From Amia ocellicauda (taxonomy: Eukaryota; Chordata; Actinopteri; Amiiformes; Amiidae): a stretch of 64,000 nt of DNA. The position numbers and the translations under genes are program-made. The stretch covers positions 37,101,137-37,165,136 of the forward strand of contig NC_089858.1 of assembly GCF_036373705.1 (NCBI RefSeq), in the 5' to 3' direction. A model generated the notes under the pieces. That model made no database searches, was not told where the DNA came from, and was given only the letters and a program-made list of their open reading frames with translations. Below, piece by piece: positions 1 through 11,417 of the stretch; the first letter of the stretch is position 1, and every line of letters starts with the position of its first letter.

Positions 1-597
1 ATTATTATTATTGTGCATAGCGTGATTGGGATGCCATCAGGGTATAAAACAGGAAGCGCATCATGGTGAGGTTTGAGCGGCCGCACCCCCCCACCAAAGA
101 TTGACCTCGGTAGGTTTTTGGCCACCTTAACCAGAAACTGCATCCAAAACCTAGCCTGTGAAATGTGCTCTAACCCAAAGTTAATGTTAAAGTCAGTTTC
201 CTGTTCGCCCACCATTTTGATGATCTCACTTAATCTCAGTCAGTCTTCTTGGTTTGAATACAAGTGTGTTTTTTGTTGGGTTTTTTTGGTTTCCACTCCC
301 ACGCCACCAGCCCATTGTCACAGCTGGAGTCGATGCTTTTGTTACTGAGGGCAAGAAGGGGAATGTTAATCCATATCCTCAGGCATTCGGCCATATAACG
401 TGCTGAGGCCTATGCATGAGAAAAACAGATGCTGTGAAGCTTGTTGCTATTTGAGCTCGAGTGCTTGAAGCTGGACCAAATGAGCAGTTTAAAGAGAAAT
501 TAAACAAACAAACGCACAATAATTACATGGGCAAAAAGTCATGTCTGTATTGCAACAGAAGTGGACACAAAAGCTCTTACAGGCAATGAGAGAGATC

Positions 598-725
598 TAG
601 GTCAGGGGCATCAAACTGATTTCCTGGAGGGCAGTGCCTTTTTAATTTTGTTTCCAAGCAGTGCCTAGCTTCATAACTGGACAAATTACACAATTAAGTG
701 GACACATTAAACACCTCTCTGCAGG
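598..725. repeat. decayed interspersed repeat in RNF122 intron
   Basis: Contains 'ctggagggcagtgcc' and AATTAA-rich filler, the layout of a fish dispersed foldback family that also appears near 2283-2545 and, clearest, at 24016-24137. It is too decayed to set ends. The rest of 1-983 is intronic and shows nothing else I can name. Confidence 0.3.
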
Positions 726-983
726 CTTTGGAAAGATCTGTGGGAATTGTGATTCTACAGCATATTTTAGGCTATCATATGATAACATAAATGTGTGTGT
801 ATAGATAGATATATAGTCTAGACTGCCATTCCAAGTTCCAGTAACATTTGCAGTTTTTACAAATGTTATTCCCAATGTCTCCATTATAAAAGGATGTCAC
901 ACACCCTCTTTTCTTTTCTTTTTTCTTTTTATGTTTTGGCAATCTGCATTAACGCATGCAAAACCACCATTCTCATTCCACAG

Positions 984-2822
984 GTCGTTTTAAAAGGAGA
1001 TGCCAAGAAGTTGAATCTGCATGGGGTAAGGTCCACATTTCATACCCTCTGGAGTATTGAGATTGAAATAGACCTGAGCTCCAAGCCAGAAAGTCATCAG
1101 TCCTCTGTGTAAATACTAACCCGCCTGCCAGAAAGACAAGAAAAAAGGATTGTGTGGATTTGCAAAAGAACTGCAACAAATGTCCAGCTCTTTTAGAAAA
1201 CTAAAGCCCTTCCAGTCTGCTGTTATTAATTCATATATCCACACACACACTTGCTACACATTTCTTGATGGTTATGTAAATCAGCATCCTTTAAATGGCT
1301 TGGCAAGTTGGTCCATACCCCTGAATCTCTTTGTGTAGAGTAGTGCCTGCTACATTATGTATGAGCTTGCATAAATTGGTGAATATTAGGATCTCAGGAA
1401 CAGTCTCTTTGCTCAGGTTGAAAAGCCCAGATTGAAATGTTTGTTGTAGGTTTTGATTTGATACTTTGTTCGTTTGTTTGCTTGTTTATCACATAGATAT
1501 CTGGGAATATGAGCAGGCAGTGTTTAGTAGATGAAGAATTCATATTCGTTGTAGGTAAATGTGGCTCCTTATTATGGAAATATTTGAAATCTCTCTCTCT
1601 CTCTCTCTCACTATCACAGCAGACATGTGCGGTTTGCCTGGAGGACTTCAAAGTGAAAGATGAGCTGGGAGTGTTGCCATGCCAACATGCCTTCCACAGG
1701 AAGTGAGTAGCGAATGGGATTGCGATGGGGTGACTGCTCCAGGTTTTAAGGGCTACAGAGGCTGAAGCAACGGACTGCAGTTAGCTGCAAGGAAAGACTT
1801 TAATCTCGGCCGTCTGTCTGCGGCGCCTCAAATAAAATATTCAGGATCCCAAAATGAAACTGCTGCCTTAAACCCTCATATATTTCAGTGCCAGAGCTTT
1901 GCATAGAATCTGTACAGTCAGATTCAGATTCCTGTACAGGCAGGAGAGAATTATACATTATACAATATATTTTAAAATGTGGTTCACGTTCCTTAAATTT
2001 GAACACTCTACGAAGAGCCAGCATAATCAAAGCATTTGATTATATTTCTTGTTAAATGGAGTCCGGTTTTCATTGTAAAGAAACTCATTCTGGTTAGATG
2101 TAATTTATTTTAAATCCACACCAGATGTTATTGTTGGTCATGTTTTAACATAGTTTCCTCTCTCAAACCCTTCTCCAGGATGTTTGTGATTTTAGACATC
2201 TGTTTGTGATGTTTGATCAGTCCACCAGACAAGAGTTAATGGAATCGAATCTGCAGTGATGCAGTGAACCTATATCTGTAGATTTCAACCCTGTTCCTAG
2301 AGACACCTAATCCGCTTAGTTGTATAGTTCACCCTAAATATACCACCAGGCTGGGGACATGGGTTGGTTATTGATCAATTGAACAAGTCAATTAAGGGAA
2401 AGTCTGTAATTTCAGGGCAGAAGGTTGTTCAGATGTTTGTTGCTCACAACATTCCTGCTAATATTCCACCTGCTAAATTGACCAATTGACAATTAAAAAA
2501 ATTAAACTGCTGAACTGGACCTCTACAGAGCAGGGTTGGACACTGCTGACCTCTACCAGTGGGGCTAAGGTGAAAGTATTGATACAATTTCAGTAGGAGT
2601 TTATGGTTGCCACTCTTTTGATCCTAATGTTGGCAACGTGTTTCCCACAGGTTGAGAATGGATATCAACGTTCAGTAGATCACTCTGTTCCATCTTTGTG
2701 TCTACAGGTGTTTGGTGAAATGGTTGGAGGTGCGGTGTGTCTGTCCAATGTGCAACAAACCCATCGCCGGGCCACCAGAGCAACACCAAAGCATTGGGAC
2801 ACTACTGGATGAACTGGTGTGA
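984..2822 (+). CDS. RNF122: RNF122, RING finger E3 ubiquitin ligase (3' part only)
   Basis: Three coding exons are visible: 984-1025, 1620-1702 and 2708-2822 (stop TGA 2820-2822). All have AG acceptors, the first two have GT donors, and they join in frame (phases 0, 0, 2). Exon 984-1025 encodes [14 protein letters not shown], the juxtamembrane stretch before the RING. The next two encode a RING-H2 domain with [13 protein letters not shown] and CPMC supplying the zinc ligands (C3H2C3), then a short tail ending LLDELV. This matches vertebrate RNF122, a single-pass ER/Golgi-associated ubiquitin ligase, closely related to RNF24. The N-terminal and transmembrane exons lie upstream of base 1. The tail ending in DELV and the KGDAKKL motif favour RNF122 over RNF24. 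The reading frame is intact with no sign of decay. Confidence 0.93.
1591..1609. repeat. (CT)n at the RNF122 intron 3' end
   Basis: A pure CT run ending 10 bases before the acceptor CAG of exon 1620-1702. It doubles as the polypyrimidine tract of that splice site, so its length may affect splicing. Confidence 0.8.
2283..2545. repeat. decayed foldback-type repeat in last RNF122 intron
   Basis: Starts 'ttcaaccctgttcctagaga' and ends 'agagcagggttggacactg', an imperfect inverted pair around AT-rich filler with several AATTGA/TCAATT words. This resembles the better preserved copy at 24016-24137. Family assignment is uncertain. Confidence 0.4.
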
Positions 2823-4250
2823 GCGGCAGTGCAATGAACTAGACACTAGACCACTCTCTGTAAGATTTGTGGCAAAAACTCTGCCAGCCACTTTCCTGTG
2901 CATGACAATATGCGTCTGCCCCCGAACACCATGTTCCAGTCACAGAAAAAATATATAGAAAGAAAGTGGAAATCGCTAAGGAAAACAAAACCATTGTCAA
3001 GGAACTACAGTTACAGCTCTCCGGAAGCAGGGGGAAGATGATCGGGGACGGACGAAGGACAACGTGGGAGGCTCAGATTAAAGGCTCAGATTAGAGATGC
3101 TCTGAAGTTGCATGGGGATACCCATTTTGGGGTTTAAAAAACAAACTGAATACCAATGGAGAGAACTGTGTAGAAGAATTTTCCGTTCCGGTCTCTGAAG
3201 CATAAAGAGACTTCCACCATGTTAACACTTTCTTTCGTCAACTTCTCCACAAGAATACTTTTAGGTTTAATTTATCCAGATGTAAAAATAATTAATTACT
3301 GAAATGTAAGCAGGAGAAGCTGAGAGAACTGGATTTTCAGTGTTTACTAGGATCTTTTTTTTTTTTTTAAAGACACCTGTTGCCAAACTTGTATATTTTT
3401 ATGAACAAGCTGTTTACAGCACCCACATATTTCCTTAAACACAAATAACACTGACTGAAGTATTTATTTTCAGATCATACATTAAACATTGCATTATTCT
3501 ATAGGCACTGTCTTAAGACAATGTGTGGCCATTTACTGTATGTTTGCTTTCCAGTCCCTGGCGCATTTGAAAGTGTTTGATGGGTCCTTAAAAATGAAAC
3601 ACACCCCCCCCCCCCCAAACTGACCTGTATCTGTTGTTGATTATTTAAAATAAAAGTTGACTCCAGTACACTTGCACAAAGATCTGGGAAATAATTCCAG
3701 ATGAAAACCACAGTATCCCCTAGTGAAGTGCCTGATGTTTGTGATACACGTTTTTTTAAATCGTCCTCTTAAAAACTTTCCAGGCGCATAAAGTGCACTT
3801 TTGTGTGTTGCTTGTAAATCAGTATAAGCTACTCGAAGACCACGTTGCCTTTATCTCGCACTATCCTGGGGGCGGGGAAGACCTTGCCATGGAATTGAAG
3901 AAAATAATTAAATTTAAACCTATGCCTGAAAAGTTTTTAATTGTACCAATCGGCAACTATTGTAATGCATATGTTTTTTTGTCGTTGTCGTTTTTTTAAT
4001 GGAAAGGATCAATAGGAGCATTAAACTGGAATCTCTGCCAAACCTTGGAATCAACATGTTTTATGAGTTGTTAAATCCATTGTAATTCTGTGTATTGGGG
4101 TGTTTATCGAATGGGGGATGCTACCTGAATCATTTCTACACTTGTACAGTCTGTTTTTATTGTTACTATTATTGTTACTATTATAATTATTCTTTTTTTC
4201 TTTTTTTGCATAAATGTGAAAAACATAATAAAATCTCAAAAACATATTAG
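2823..4250 (+). other. RNF122: RNF122 3' UTR with two candidate poly(A) signals
   Basis: Non-coding sequence after the RNF122 stop. AATAAA hexamers occur at 3649-3654 and 4227-4232; the second is followed by an A-rich then TG-containing stretch that would suit cleavage near 4250. A C-homopolymer lies at about 3604-3616. Either signal could be used; length is inferred, not observed. Confidence 0.55.
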
Positions 4251-4469
4251 CGGAGAAACACGTTGTTTTTGCCCTAAGTGACTGTAATGATTCGGAACAT
4301 ATTGTTTGTGTTCATAAAGCAATTTTAAAAAAGTGGCACGTAACTGCAGTTGTTCTCGGCAAGGTTAAATTAAGAAGCAAGATTCAGGCCTGTGCAACAG
4401 TGAGGATCTCAAGGTGTTCAGTTCTTTACATTTCTTTAACTATTTGGATGTTTGTGACTTCTCGGTTAT

Positions 4470-4785
4470 TATTATTATTTATTTATTAGCAGATGCCATT
4501 GTCCAGGGCGACTTACAGAATATAAGAGCATTACAAAGTGCAATAATACAGTGCAGTTCAAGGCATAATACATTTTACAAATTCAGAATTTACACAAGTG
4601 TATATGAGATATACAGTAAACAATATAAGTCTTGCATCCTAGATTGTAAAAGCTGATCAGTGCAGACAAGATGTTAAGTCAAAGTTATGAGCTAAGGGAA
4701 AGGGAGCTTCGGGGAAATCAAAATTAACAATACGAGTACTAGTAATGCAAAGGCAAGAGTATGACAAAACGTATAAGTGCTATCT
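4470..4785 (-). repeat. 3' tail of an L2-like LINE, left part
   Basis: Begins with (TTA)n and 'attagcagatgcc', then 'gtccagggcgacttaca'. Read on the minus strand this is the classic fish L2-like 3' end that finishes in (TAA)n. Related copies occur at 10342-10510, 16567-16670, 19680-19925 and 33170-33475. The Tc1-like element at 4788-6372 is inserted immediately next to it and the LINE continues at 6375. Confidence 0.65.
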
Positions 4786-4787
4786 TA

Positions 4788-6372
4788 CAGTGCATCTGGA
4801 AAGTATTCACAGCGCTTCACTTTTTCCACATTTTGTTATGTTACAGCCTTATTCCAAAATTGATTAAATTCATTATTTTCCTCAAAATTCTACAAACAAT
4901 ACCCCATAATGACAACGTGAAAGAAGTTTGTTTGAAATCTTTGCAAATTTATTAAAAATAAAAAACAAAAAAAGCACATGTACATAAGTATTCACAGCCT
5001 TTGCCATGACACGCAAAATTGAGCTCAGGTGCATCCTGTTTCCACTGATCATCCTTGAGATGTTGCTACAACTTGATTGGAGTCCACCTGTGGTCAATTC
5101 AGTTGATTGGACATGATTTGAAAAGGCACACACCTGTCTATATAAGGTCCCACAGTTAACAGTGCATGTCAGAGCACAAACCAAGCCATGAAGTCCAAGG
5201 AATTGTCTGTAGACCGCCGAGACAGGACTGTATCGAGGCACAGATCTGGGGAAGGGTACAGAAAAATTTCTGCAGCATTGAAGGTCCCAATGAGCACAGT
5301 GGCCTCCATCATCCGTAAATGGAAGGAGTTTGGAACCACCAGGACTCTTCCTAGAGCTGGCCGCCTGGCCAAACTGAGCGATCGGGGGAGAAGGGCCTTA
5401 GTCAGGGAGGTGAGCAAGAACCCGATGGTCACTCTGACAGAGCTCCAGCGTGTCTCTGGAGAGAGGAGAACCTTCCAGAAGAACAACCAGAAGACGGAAG
5501 CCACTCCTCAGTAAAAGGCACATGACAGCCCGCCTGGAGTTTTCCAAAAGGCACCTGAAGGACTCTCAGACCATGAGAAACAAAATGATCTGGTCTGATG
5601 AAACAAAGATTGACCTCATGTCTGGAGGAAACCAGGCACCGCTCATCACCTGGCCAATACCATCCCTACAGTGAAGCATGGTGGTGGCAGCATCATGCTG
5701 TGGGGATGTTTTTCAGCGGCAGGAACTGAGAGACTAGTCAGGATCGAGGGAAAGATGAATGCAGCAATCTACAGAGACATCCTTGATGAAAACCTGCTCC
5801 AGAGTTCTCTGGACCTCAGACTGGGGCGACGGTTCATCTTCCAACAGTACAATGACCCTAAGCACACAGCCAAGATAACAAAGGAGTGGCTACAGGACAA
5901 CTCTGTGAATGTCCTTGAGTGGCCCAGCCAGAGCCCAGACTTGAACCCGATTGAACATCTCTGGAGAGATCTGAAAATGGCTGTGCACCGACGCTCCCCC
6001 ATCCAACCTGATGGAGCTTGAGAGAGGTCCTGCAGAGAAGAATGGTGAAAACTGCCCAAAAATAGGTGTGCCAAACTTGTAGCATCATGCTCAAAAAGAC
6101 TTGAGGATGTAATTGGTGCCAAAGGTGCTTCAACAAAGTATTGAGCAAAGGCTGTCAATACTTATGTACATGTGTTTTTTTTTTTTTTTTTTTTTTTGAA
6201 ATCTTTGCAAATTTATTAAAAATAAAAAACAAACTTCTTTCACGTTGTCATTATGGGGTATTGTTCGTAGAATTTAGAGGAAAATAATGAATTTAATCAA
6301 TTTTGGAATAAGGCTGTACCATAACAAAATGTGGAAAAAGAGAAGCGCTGTGAATACTTTCCGGATGCACTG
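4788..6372 (+). mobile_element. Tc1-like transposon (DD34E), defective
   Basis: A 1585-bp element bounded by TA dinucleotides (4786-4787 and 6373-6374). Its inverted ends, starting CAGTGCATC and ending GATGCACTG, extend through long terminal repeats; the same 'aaatctttgcaaatttatta' block sits near both ends. Inside is a broken Tc1 transposase on the plus strand (see 5188-6155). The sharp ends and preserved TA duplication make the element call secure. It sits inside an older L2-like LINE. Confidence 0.92.
5188..6155 (+). pseudogene. broken Tc1 transposase
   Basis: Three frames carry pieces of one transposase. 5188-5514 gives the paired-like N-terminal DNA-binding region (YRKISAALKVPMSTVASI) and GRPR-like segment (RAGRLAKLSDRGRR). 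5450-5674 gives WSDETKI, the first catalytic Asp. 5671-6021 gives the [16 protein letters not shown] core and [11 protein letters not shown] with the catalytic Glu. Sequence appears missing near 5475 and near 5625, both causing frameshifts. The second catalytic Asp, expected in a QQDNDPKH motif, reads QQYNDPKH, so the triad is broken. The spacing to Glu is 34 residues (DD34E). It cannot encode active transposase. Confidence 0.9.
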
Positions 6373-6374
6373 TA

Positions 6375-6700
6375 TAGGAGAATAAATTACTAAATTACAA
6401 GTACAGTCTGTAAGTAATTGCCGAAAGAAGGTCCGGGACCGGACTCTGGCACTGGAGGAACACAGTGGTCTGGAGGGGATGTATGGGGAGACGAGTGTCT
6501 GAAGGTAGCTTGGTGCAGTGTGGTCGAGACAGCGGTAGGTGAGGGTCAGTGGCGGGAGCCAGTGGAGGGAGCGGAGCAGTGGAGTAGCGTGTGCGAATCG
6601 GGCAGAGAGAATACCAGACGAGCCGCAGAGTTCTGGATGAGCTGGAGCGGCGGGTAGTAGTTGCAGGCAGGCCGGCCAGGCCTTATAGCATTTTGCTCTA
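6375..6700 (-). repeat. L2-like LINE fragment interrupted by the Tc1 element
   Basis: The minus strand encodes LHWLPP, then DHTAPSYLQTLVSPYIPSRP, the conserved C-terminal end of L2-like LINE reverse-transcriptase proteins. It ends abruptly at the Tc1-like right end, and the LINE tail resumes at 4470-4785, so the transposon split it. The open frame is short and decayed. Confidence 0.65.
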
Positions 6701-8740
6701 TGCATCTTTAATTCAAACTTGAATGACTATAATGTTCAGGTCAAGACCTTGAGATATGCCACACTCTTTCTGAAGAGCAACTCCCTGAAGCTGTAGATGA
6801 CATAACTGAAAAAGCCAAGATGACCTTATTTCTCCCCTCTGACCTATGACCTATTTCAAGTTCATTACATACCGCAATGCTGTGATGTTTGGAAATATCT
6901 GAACACATCACAAAGGACTCACTTTGTTAGTACCCTGCAGTGGATAAATGCCCCATAGCTGTTATAATCAGAATAATAATAAAAAAGTCTTCTGTTTTCA
7001 CTTTGTGCTTTGTCTTGTAACAATGCATGCTCAGCAAACCCCTACAGGAGAACAGCATGTTCCCAGGTGCTTAATTGGTTGCTATGTCAATGGTTTCTTG
7101 TGCCTTGCAAGCATTAGCATGCGTCTGTCTCTGTCTTGGTGTGTGTTGGGGGGAATAAGCTGTTACAAGTAATGTTAATGAAAGGAATATATTCACTGCC
7201 TCATTGTTCTTAAAGTCCAGTCCTCCAGGGAGTCCAGTGAGTGTCTCTGTAAATATTTGCCTTGTACTAGACTCTGGTTCAATTGGTTCAGTTCGTAATT
7301 AACTAATTAGGAGGAGGAATCAAAACCAGAAGTGCCTTGACCTACAAAGTCTGGATTCGACGCAGCTGGGTCTAAAAGGATTAGGACGAGGATGTGTCAG
7401 AGGAGAATTTGCAAGCTTGCTGTGTGACAGTGATATTTAATTTTCTTAAAAAAAAAAAAAATCAGCATTTCATTTTAATGCTGTACTTCTCCCAGACCGG
7501 CACTGGTTCAGAGCAACACTATGTCAAGCGGAGCCTTTTAAAAATCGACACTCAGCAGTCTAGTAATAAAGGCCTACCCCCCATTATTTTTCTTTCTCCT
7601 TTAAATGTCGAACTACAGGAGTGAGGTTTTCCAAGTGCCATGAGTCAAAGCCTGCGATTCTCACACAATCTTAAAAGCAATCAGCTTTAACGAGTTTGTT
7701 GATTCTCACAATGCAAGCTGCTCACGATGAATACAGGACGCAGTGGAATATATATAATGGAATAGAGATGTCATCAACAAGCCATTGCAATCAATACGAG
7801 GGAATTGTGTCCGCTGTTTAGTGGTGGCTTTATCTAGCTTGCCTTTTCTTGTAACTCAGGTTATTACCCCACATATATCCTTATTACAAAAGGATAAGTG
7901 CCTTGCAGCCTAGCAACATACAATTATTTGGATTGTTCGTAGGTTACGGTGGAAGTGGCTACAGGAATCAATTGACTTATGGAAACAGTAATTTTCACAA
8001 AACCGATGACATTGAGATGACAATAAATCAGACTTCTGTACATTCTTTATGCATCTGATCCCTGGATTATTCACTGTTCACATTAGTCCACTTTTGTTTC
8101 TTTTCAATTAAAACATATTTAACCTTAAAGTGATGTATTTCCTTATTTTTTACACATATACTATCTAAAGTCAGGGGAAACAATGAACACAAGGACAAAC
8201 TGTATTCTTTAAGTTGACTTTATTTAAATGCAAAGGCATCTGGCGCCGTCTGGTGGCCACTACATGTAATTTCACAAAACAAAAATGCTTACATTTTGTA
8301 CTTTTAACCCCCCCCAAGGACAAACCATATAATGATTCATTTGTCTGTCTTCGAAAAAAGTGCATATGATAAAATAAATAAATAACCCCCTATCCAATTT
8401 TCCATTAAAGTGGCAAACATGGGGGGTAAAATAAGTAATTATTGATAGTTCTGCACTAAATTGACTGTGAGCTTTTTCAGTGTGCGGTTTGAAAGGGCTC
8501 ATGTAATATTCCCTCTGTGCTTTGACCTTCAAACCAGAAGACCCCTGTAGAGACTGACATTTCACTCCATGTCCCATGAAGCTAATAAGGGGTAGAAATA
8601 AGCCTTCAGTTAATAAGTGTGTATTATCTATGCAACTGAAAAGTTTTTAGCATACATAGTAGACAGACGTTTTACTTTTAGCACCGACTATCTGGGAGCA
8701 ATATCTACCTACCTACTGTGTATCAGCTCTCCTTTGCACT
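6700..8740. other. intergenic, no gene seen
   Basis: I see no coding exon or RNA gene here. A decayed 'gtccagtcctccaggg' dispersed repeat lies at about 7209-7330 and a poly(A) run at 7448-7460. The remainder is unassigned AT-rich DNA. Confidence 0.5.
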
Positions 8741-8742
8741 TA

Positions 8743-10341
8743 CAGTTAGGTCCATAAATATTTGCACAATTACACATTTGTCATCATTTTGGCTAAATGG
8801 ATTTGAAAGGAAACAATCAAGATGTGATTTAAGTGTAGACTTTCATCTTTAATTTGAGGGTATCTACATCCAAATTGGGTGAATGGTGTAGGAATTAAAC
8901 CCATTTTTATATGTGGTCCCCCAACTTTAGGGGCTCAAAAGTAATTGGACAAACTAACATAATCATGAATTAAATTGTGAGTTTCAATACTTGGTGGCAA
9001 ATCCTTTGCAGTCAATGACTTCCTGAAGTCTGGAACCCATAGACATCACCAGATGCTGGGTTTCTTCCCTGGTGATTCTCTGCCAGGCCTGCACTGCAGC
9101 AGTCTTTAGTTCCTGCTTGTTCTTGGGGCGTTTTGCTTCAGTTTTGCCAATCAGAGAGAGAGCAAAAACATTAGGTGTGGCCAAATCAACTATTTGGTAT
9201 ATTCTTAAAAATAAATAATGCACTGGTGAGCTCAGGAACACCAAAAGGCCCGGAAGACCACGGAAAACAACTGTGGTGGATGACAGAAGAATTCATTCCC
9301 TGGTGAAGAAAAACCCCTTGACAACAGTTGGCCAGATCAAGAACACCCTCCAGGAGGTAGGTGTATCTGTGTCAAAGTCAACAATCAAGAGAAGACCAGA
9401 GTAAATACAGAGGGTTTACAACAAGATGGAAACAGGAAACAAGGAAGACCAGATTAGAGTTTGCCAAAAAACATCTAAAGAACCCTGTACAGTTCTGGAA
9501 CAACATCCTATGGACACATGAGACAAAGATCAGCTTGTACCAGAATGATGGGAAGAGAAGAGTATGGAGAAGGGCAGGAACTGCTCATGATCCGAAGCAT
9601 ACCACCTCATCTGTGAAGCATGTTATGGCATGGGCATGTATGTCTGCCAAGGGAACTGGTTCCCTTATATTTATTGATGATGTGACTGCTGACAAAAGCA
9701 GCAGGATGAATTGTGAAGTGTTTAGGGGTATATTATCTGCTCAGATTCAGGCAAATGCTTCAAAACTCATTGGACGGCGCTTCACAGTGCAGATGGACAA
9801 TGACCCGCAGCATACTGCGAAAGCAACCCAAGACTTTTTTAAGGTGAAGAAGTGGACTGTTCTGCAATGGCCAAGTCAATCACCTGACCTGAATCCAATT
9901 GAGCAGCATTTCACTTGCTGAAGGCAAAACTGAAGGAAAAACGCACGAAGAACAAGCAGGAACTAAAGACAGCTGCAGTGCAGGCCTGGCAGAGCATCAC
10001 CAGAGAAGAAACCCAGCATCTCATGATGTCTATGGGTTCCAGACTTCAGGCAGTCATTGACTGCAACGGATTTGCCACTAAGTATTGAAACTCACAATTT
10101 AATTCATGATTATGTTAGTTTGTCCAAATACTTTTGAGCCCCTAAAACTGGGGGACCACATATAAAAATGGGTGTAATTCCTACACCGTTCACCCATTTT
10201 AGATGTAACTGCCCTCAAATTAAAGATGAAAGTCTACACTTAAAGTACTCTTGATTGTTTCCTTTCAAATCCATTGTGGTGGCATACAGAGCCAAAATGA
10301 TGACAATTGTGTCACTGTCCAAATATTTATGGACCTAACTG
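8743..10341 (+). mobile_element. Tc1-like transposon with duplicated inverted C-terminal end, defective
   Basis: A 1599-bp element between TA sites (8741-8742 and 10342-10343) with ends CAGTTAGGTCCATAAATATT and its complement. About 410 bp at each end are inverted copies of one another, far longer than a normal ITR here: both include coding DNA for the last ~55 transposase residues. On the left (8984-9160) these residues are encoded on the minus strand, on the right (9930-10088) on the plus strand, both ending GFATKY. The interior reads plus-strand transposase. See the finding on foldback rearrangement. Confidence 0.9.
9361..10088 (+). pseudogene. broken Tc1 transposase of the 8743-10341 element
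   Basis: One open stretch 9361-9921 encodes a Tc1 catalytic domain: LWTHETKI where the first catalytic Asp is expected (LWTDETK) but His is present, MDNDPQHTA with the second Asp, and SPDLNPIEQ with Glu. A frameshift at about 9918 separates this from the C-terminal segment, which continues to a TGA at 10086-10088 (GFATKY then stop). Upstream, 9160-9400 carries frameshifted remains of the N-terminal half. The His substitution and frameshifts make it inactive. Confidence 0.88.
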
Positions 10342-10510
10342 TATTTAATGTTCTCATCATACTTATATATACTTATATATTTTCCTATACACTTGTGCAA
10401 TTTGGAATTTGGAATTGCATTATGCCTTGAACTGTACTGTATTATTGCACTTTTGTATTGCTCTTATATTTTGTAAGTTGCCCTGGATAAATAAACAAAT
10501 AAAGAAACAA
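10342..10510 (+). repeat. L2-like LINE 3' tail
   Basis: Contains 'tgccttgaactgtactgtat', 'attgcacttttgtattgctc' and 'agttgccctggataaataaa', shared with 33320-33400 and 19830-19900. The tail ends in (AAAC)/(AAT)-rich sequence at 10490-10555. Confidence 0.65.
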
Positions 10511-10553
10511 ACAAACAAACAAATAAATACATTAATAATAATACTAATACTAA

Positions 10554-10556
<3 letters not shown>

Positions 10557-10591
<35 letters not shown>
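10557..10591. repeat. (TA)n microsatellite
   Basis: Uninterrupted TA dinucleotides directly after the LINE tail. Likely length-polymorphic. Confidence 0.9.
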
Positions 10592-10593
<2 letters not shown>

Positions 10594-11183
10594 AAATGCA
10601 CAACAAGAATACTATACTACTGTACTACTACTATTATTAACCATGACAATATGTCTTTAAATGTCTTAAAGGACTTTAGTTTGTTTTGCTTTTCCTCTTT
10701 GATTATAAACATGTATATACAACAATAATGATAACAACAAAAGTGTGCATTATTAAAAATACCATTGAAATAAAACATACACACGAAGGACAGATCTTCC
10801 CAAACTGTATGAAACACTGGTTTATAACTTTCCCCAAAGCAGATATCTGACTAAATCTAAAGGTATCATTTACAATGGTGACTGGTATTGATGCATGAGA
10901 GATTTAACAACTATAGTGTGTGTGAATTGTAATGGTTTTAATAAAAGTAATAAATAAAGTGCCTTGATCTGGTATGCTTACATAGCACTGTTGTGTAGAA
11001 CTACTTGTATGTTTGTTGGCTCTAGTGCTTTTATCTGTTGGAGAACATGTTGTCCTCCACAGATATCCTCCATAGATAATTATATTATTATTATTATTAT
11101 TATTATTAGTGTCAGACACCAAAATAGCTTTCATTTCATACTGTACACTCGTCCCTAATGTCCGAGACAGCAAACAGCCAATG
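10592..11183. other. intergenic, no gene seen
   Basis: AT-rich DNA with an (ATT)n run at about 11082-11108. No exon or RNA gene recognised before the U13 promoter region. Confidence 0.5.
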
Positions 11184-11205
11184 AAACTCTCCCAGAAGGC
11201 CATGG
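11184..11205 (+). promoter_or_regulatory. possible distal element (ZNF143-like) of the U13 gene
   Basis: 'aaactctcccagaaggccat' resembles the SBF/ZNF143 site (ACTACAANTCCCAGAATGC type) found about 220 bp upstream of vertebrate snRNA-type promoters. It ends about 213 bp before the U13 start, the expected place for a distal sequence element. Match is partial. Confidence 0.4.
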
Positions 11206-11354
11206 TACTGAATATATTAGCTCGGTGCCGCAAGATCTTACCAGTTCAAACATTTCCCATGCATAACCTACATTTTCCAGGAATAAAACACACAATCCCT
11301 GTTGAGAAGCCGCAGTTTCTGTCTATGTCTGAAATCGCACTAATACCCATGAAT

Positions 11355-11373
11355 TGACACCGTCGCTTGGACA
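11355..11373 (+). promoter_or_regulatory. proximal sequence element (PSE) of the U13 gene
   Basis: TGACACCGTCGCTTGGACA fits the vertebrate snRNA PSE pattern (CACCGT, then CTTG and a purine-rich end). It ends 45 bases upstream of the U13 5' end, within the usual -40 to -65 window for SNAPc binding. This supports independent transcription rather than intronic processing. Confidence 0.6.
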
Positions 11374-11417
11374 GCACACACTACAAATAGCCAGCTGTGC
11401 GATGGCGTGTGTGCGCT

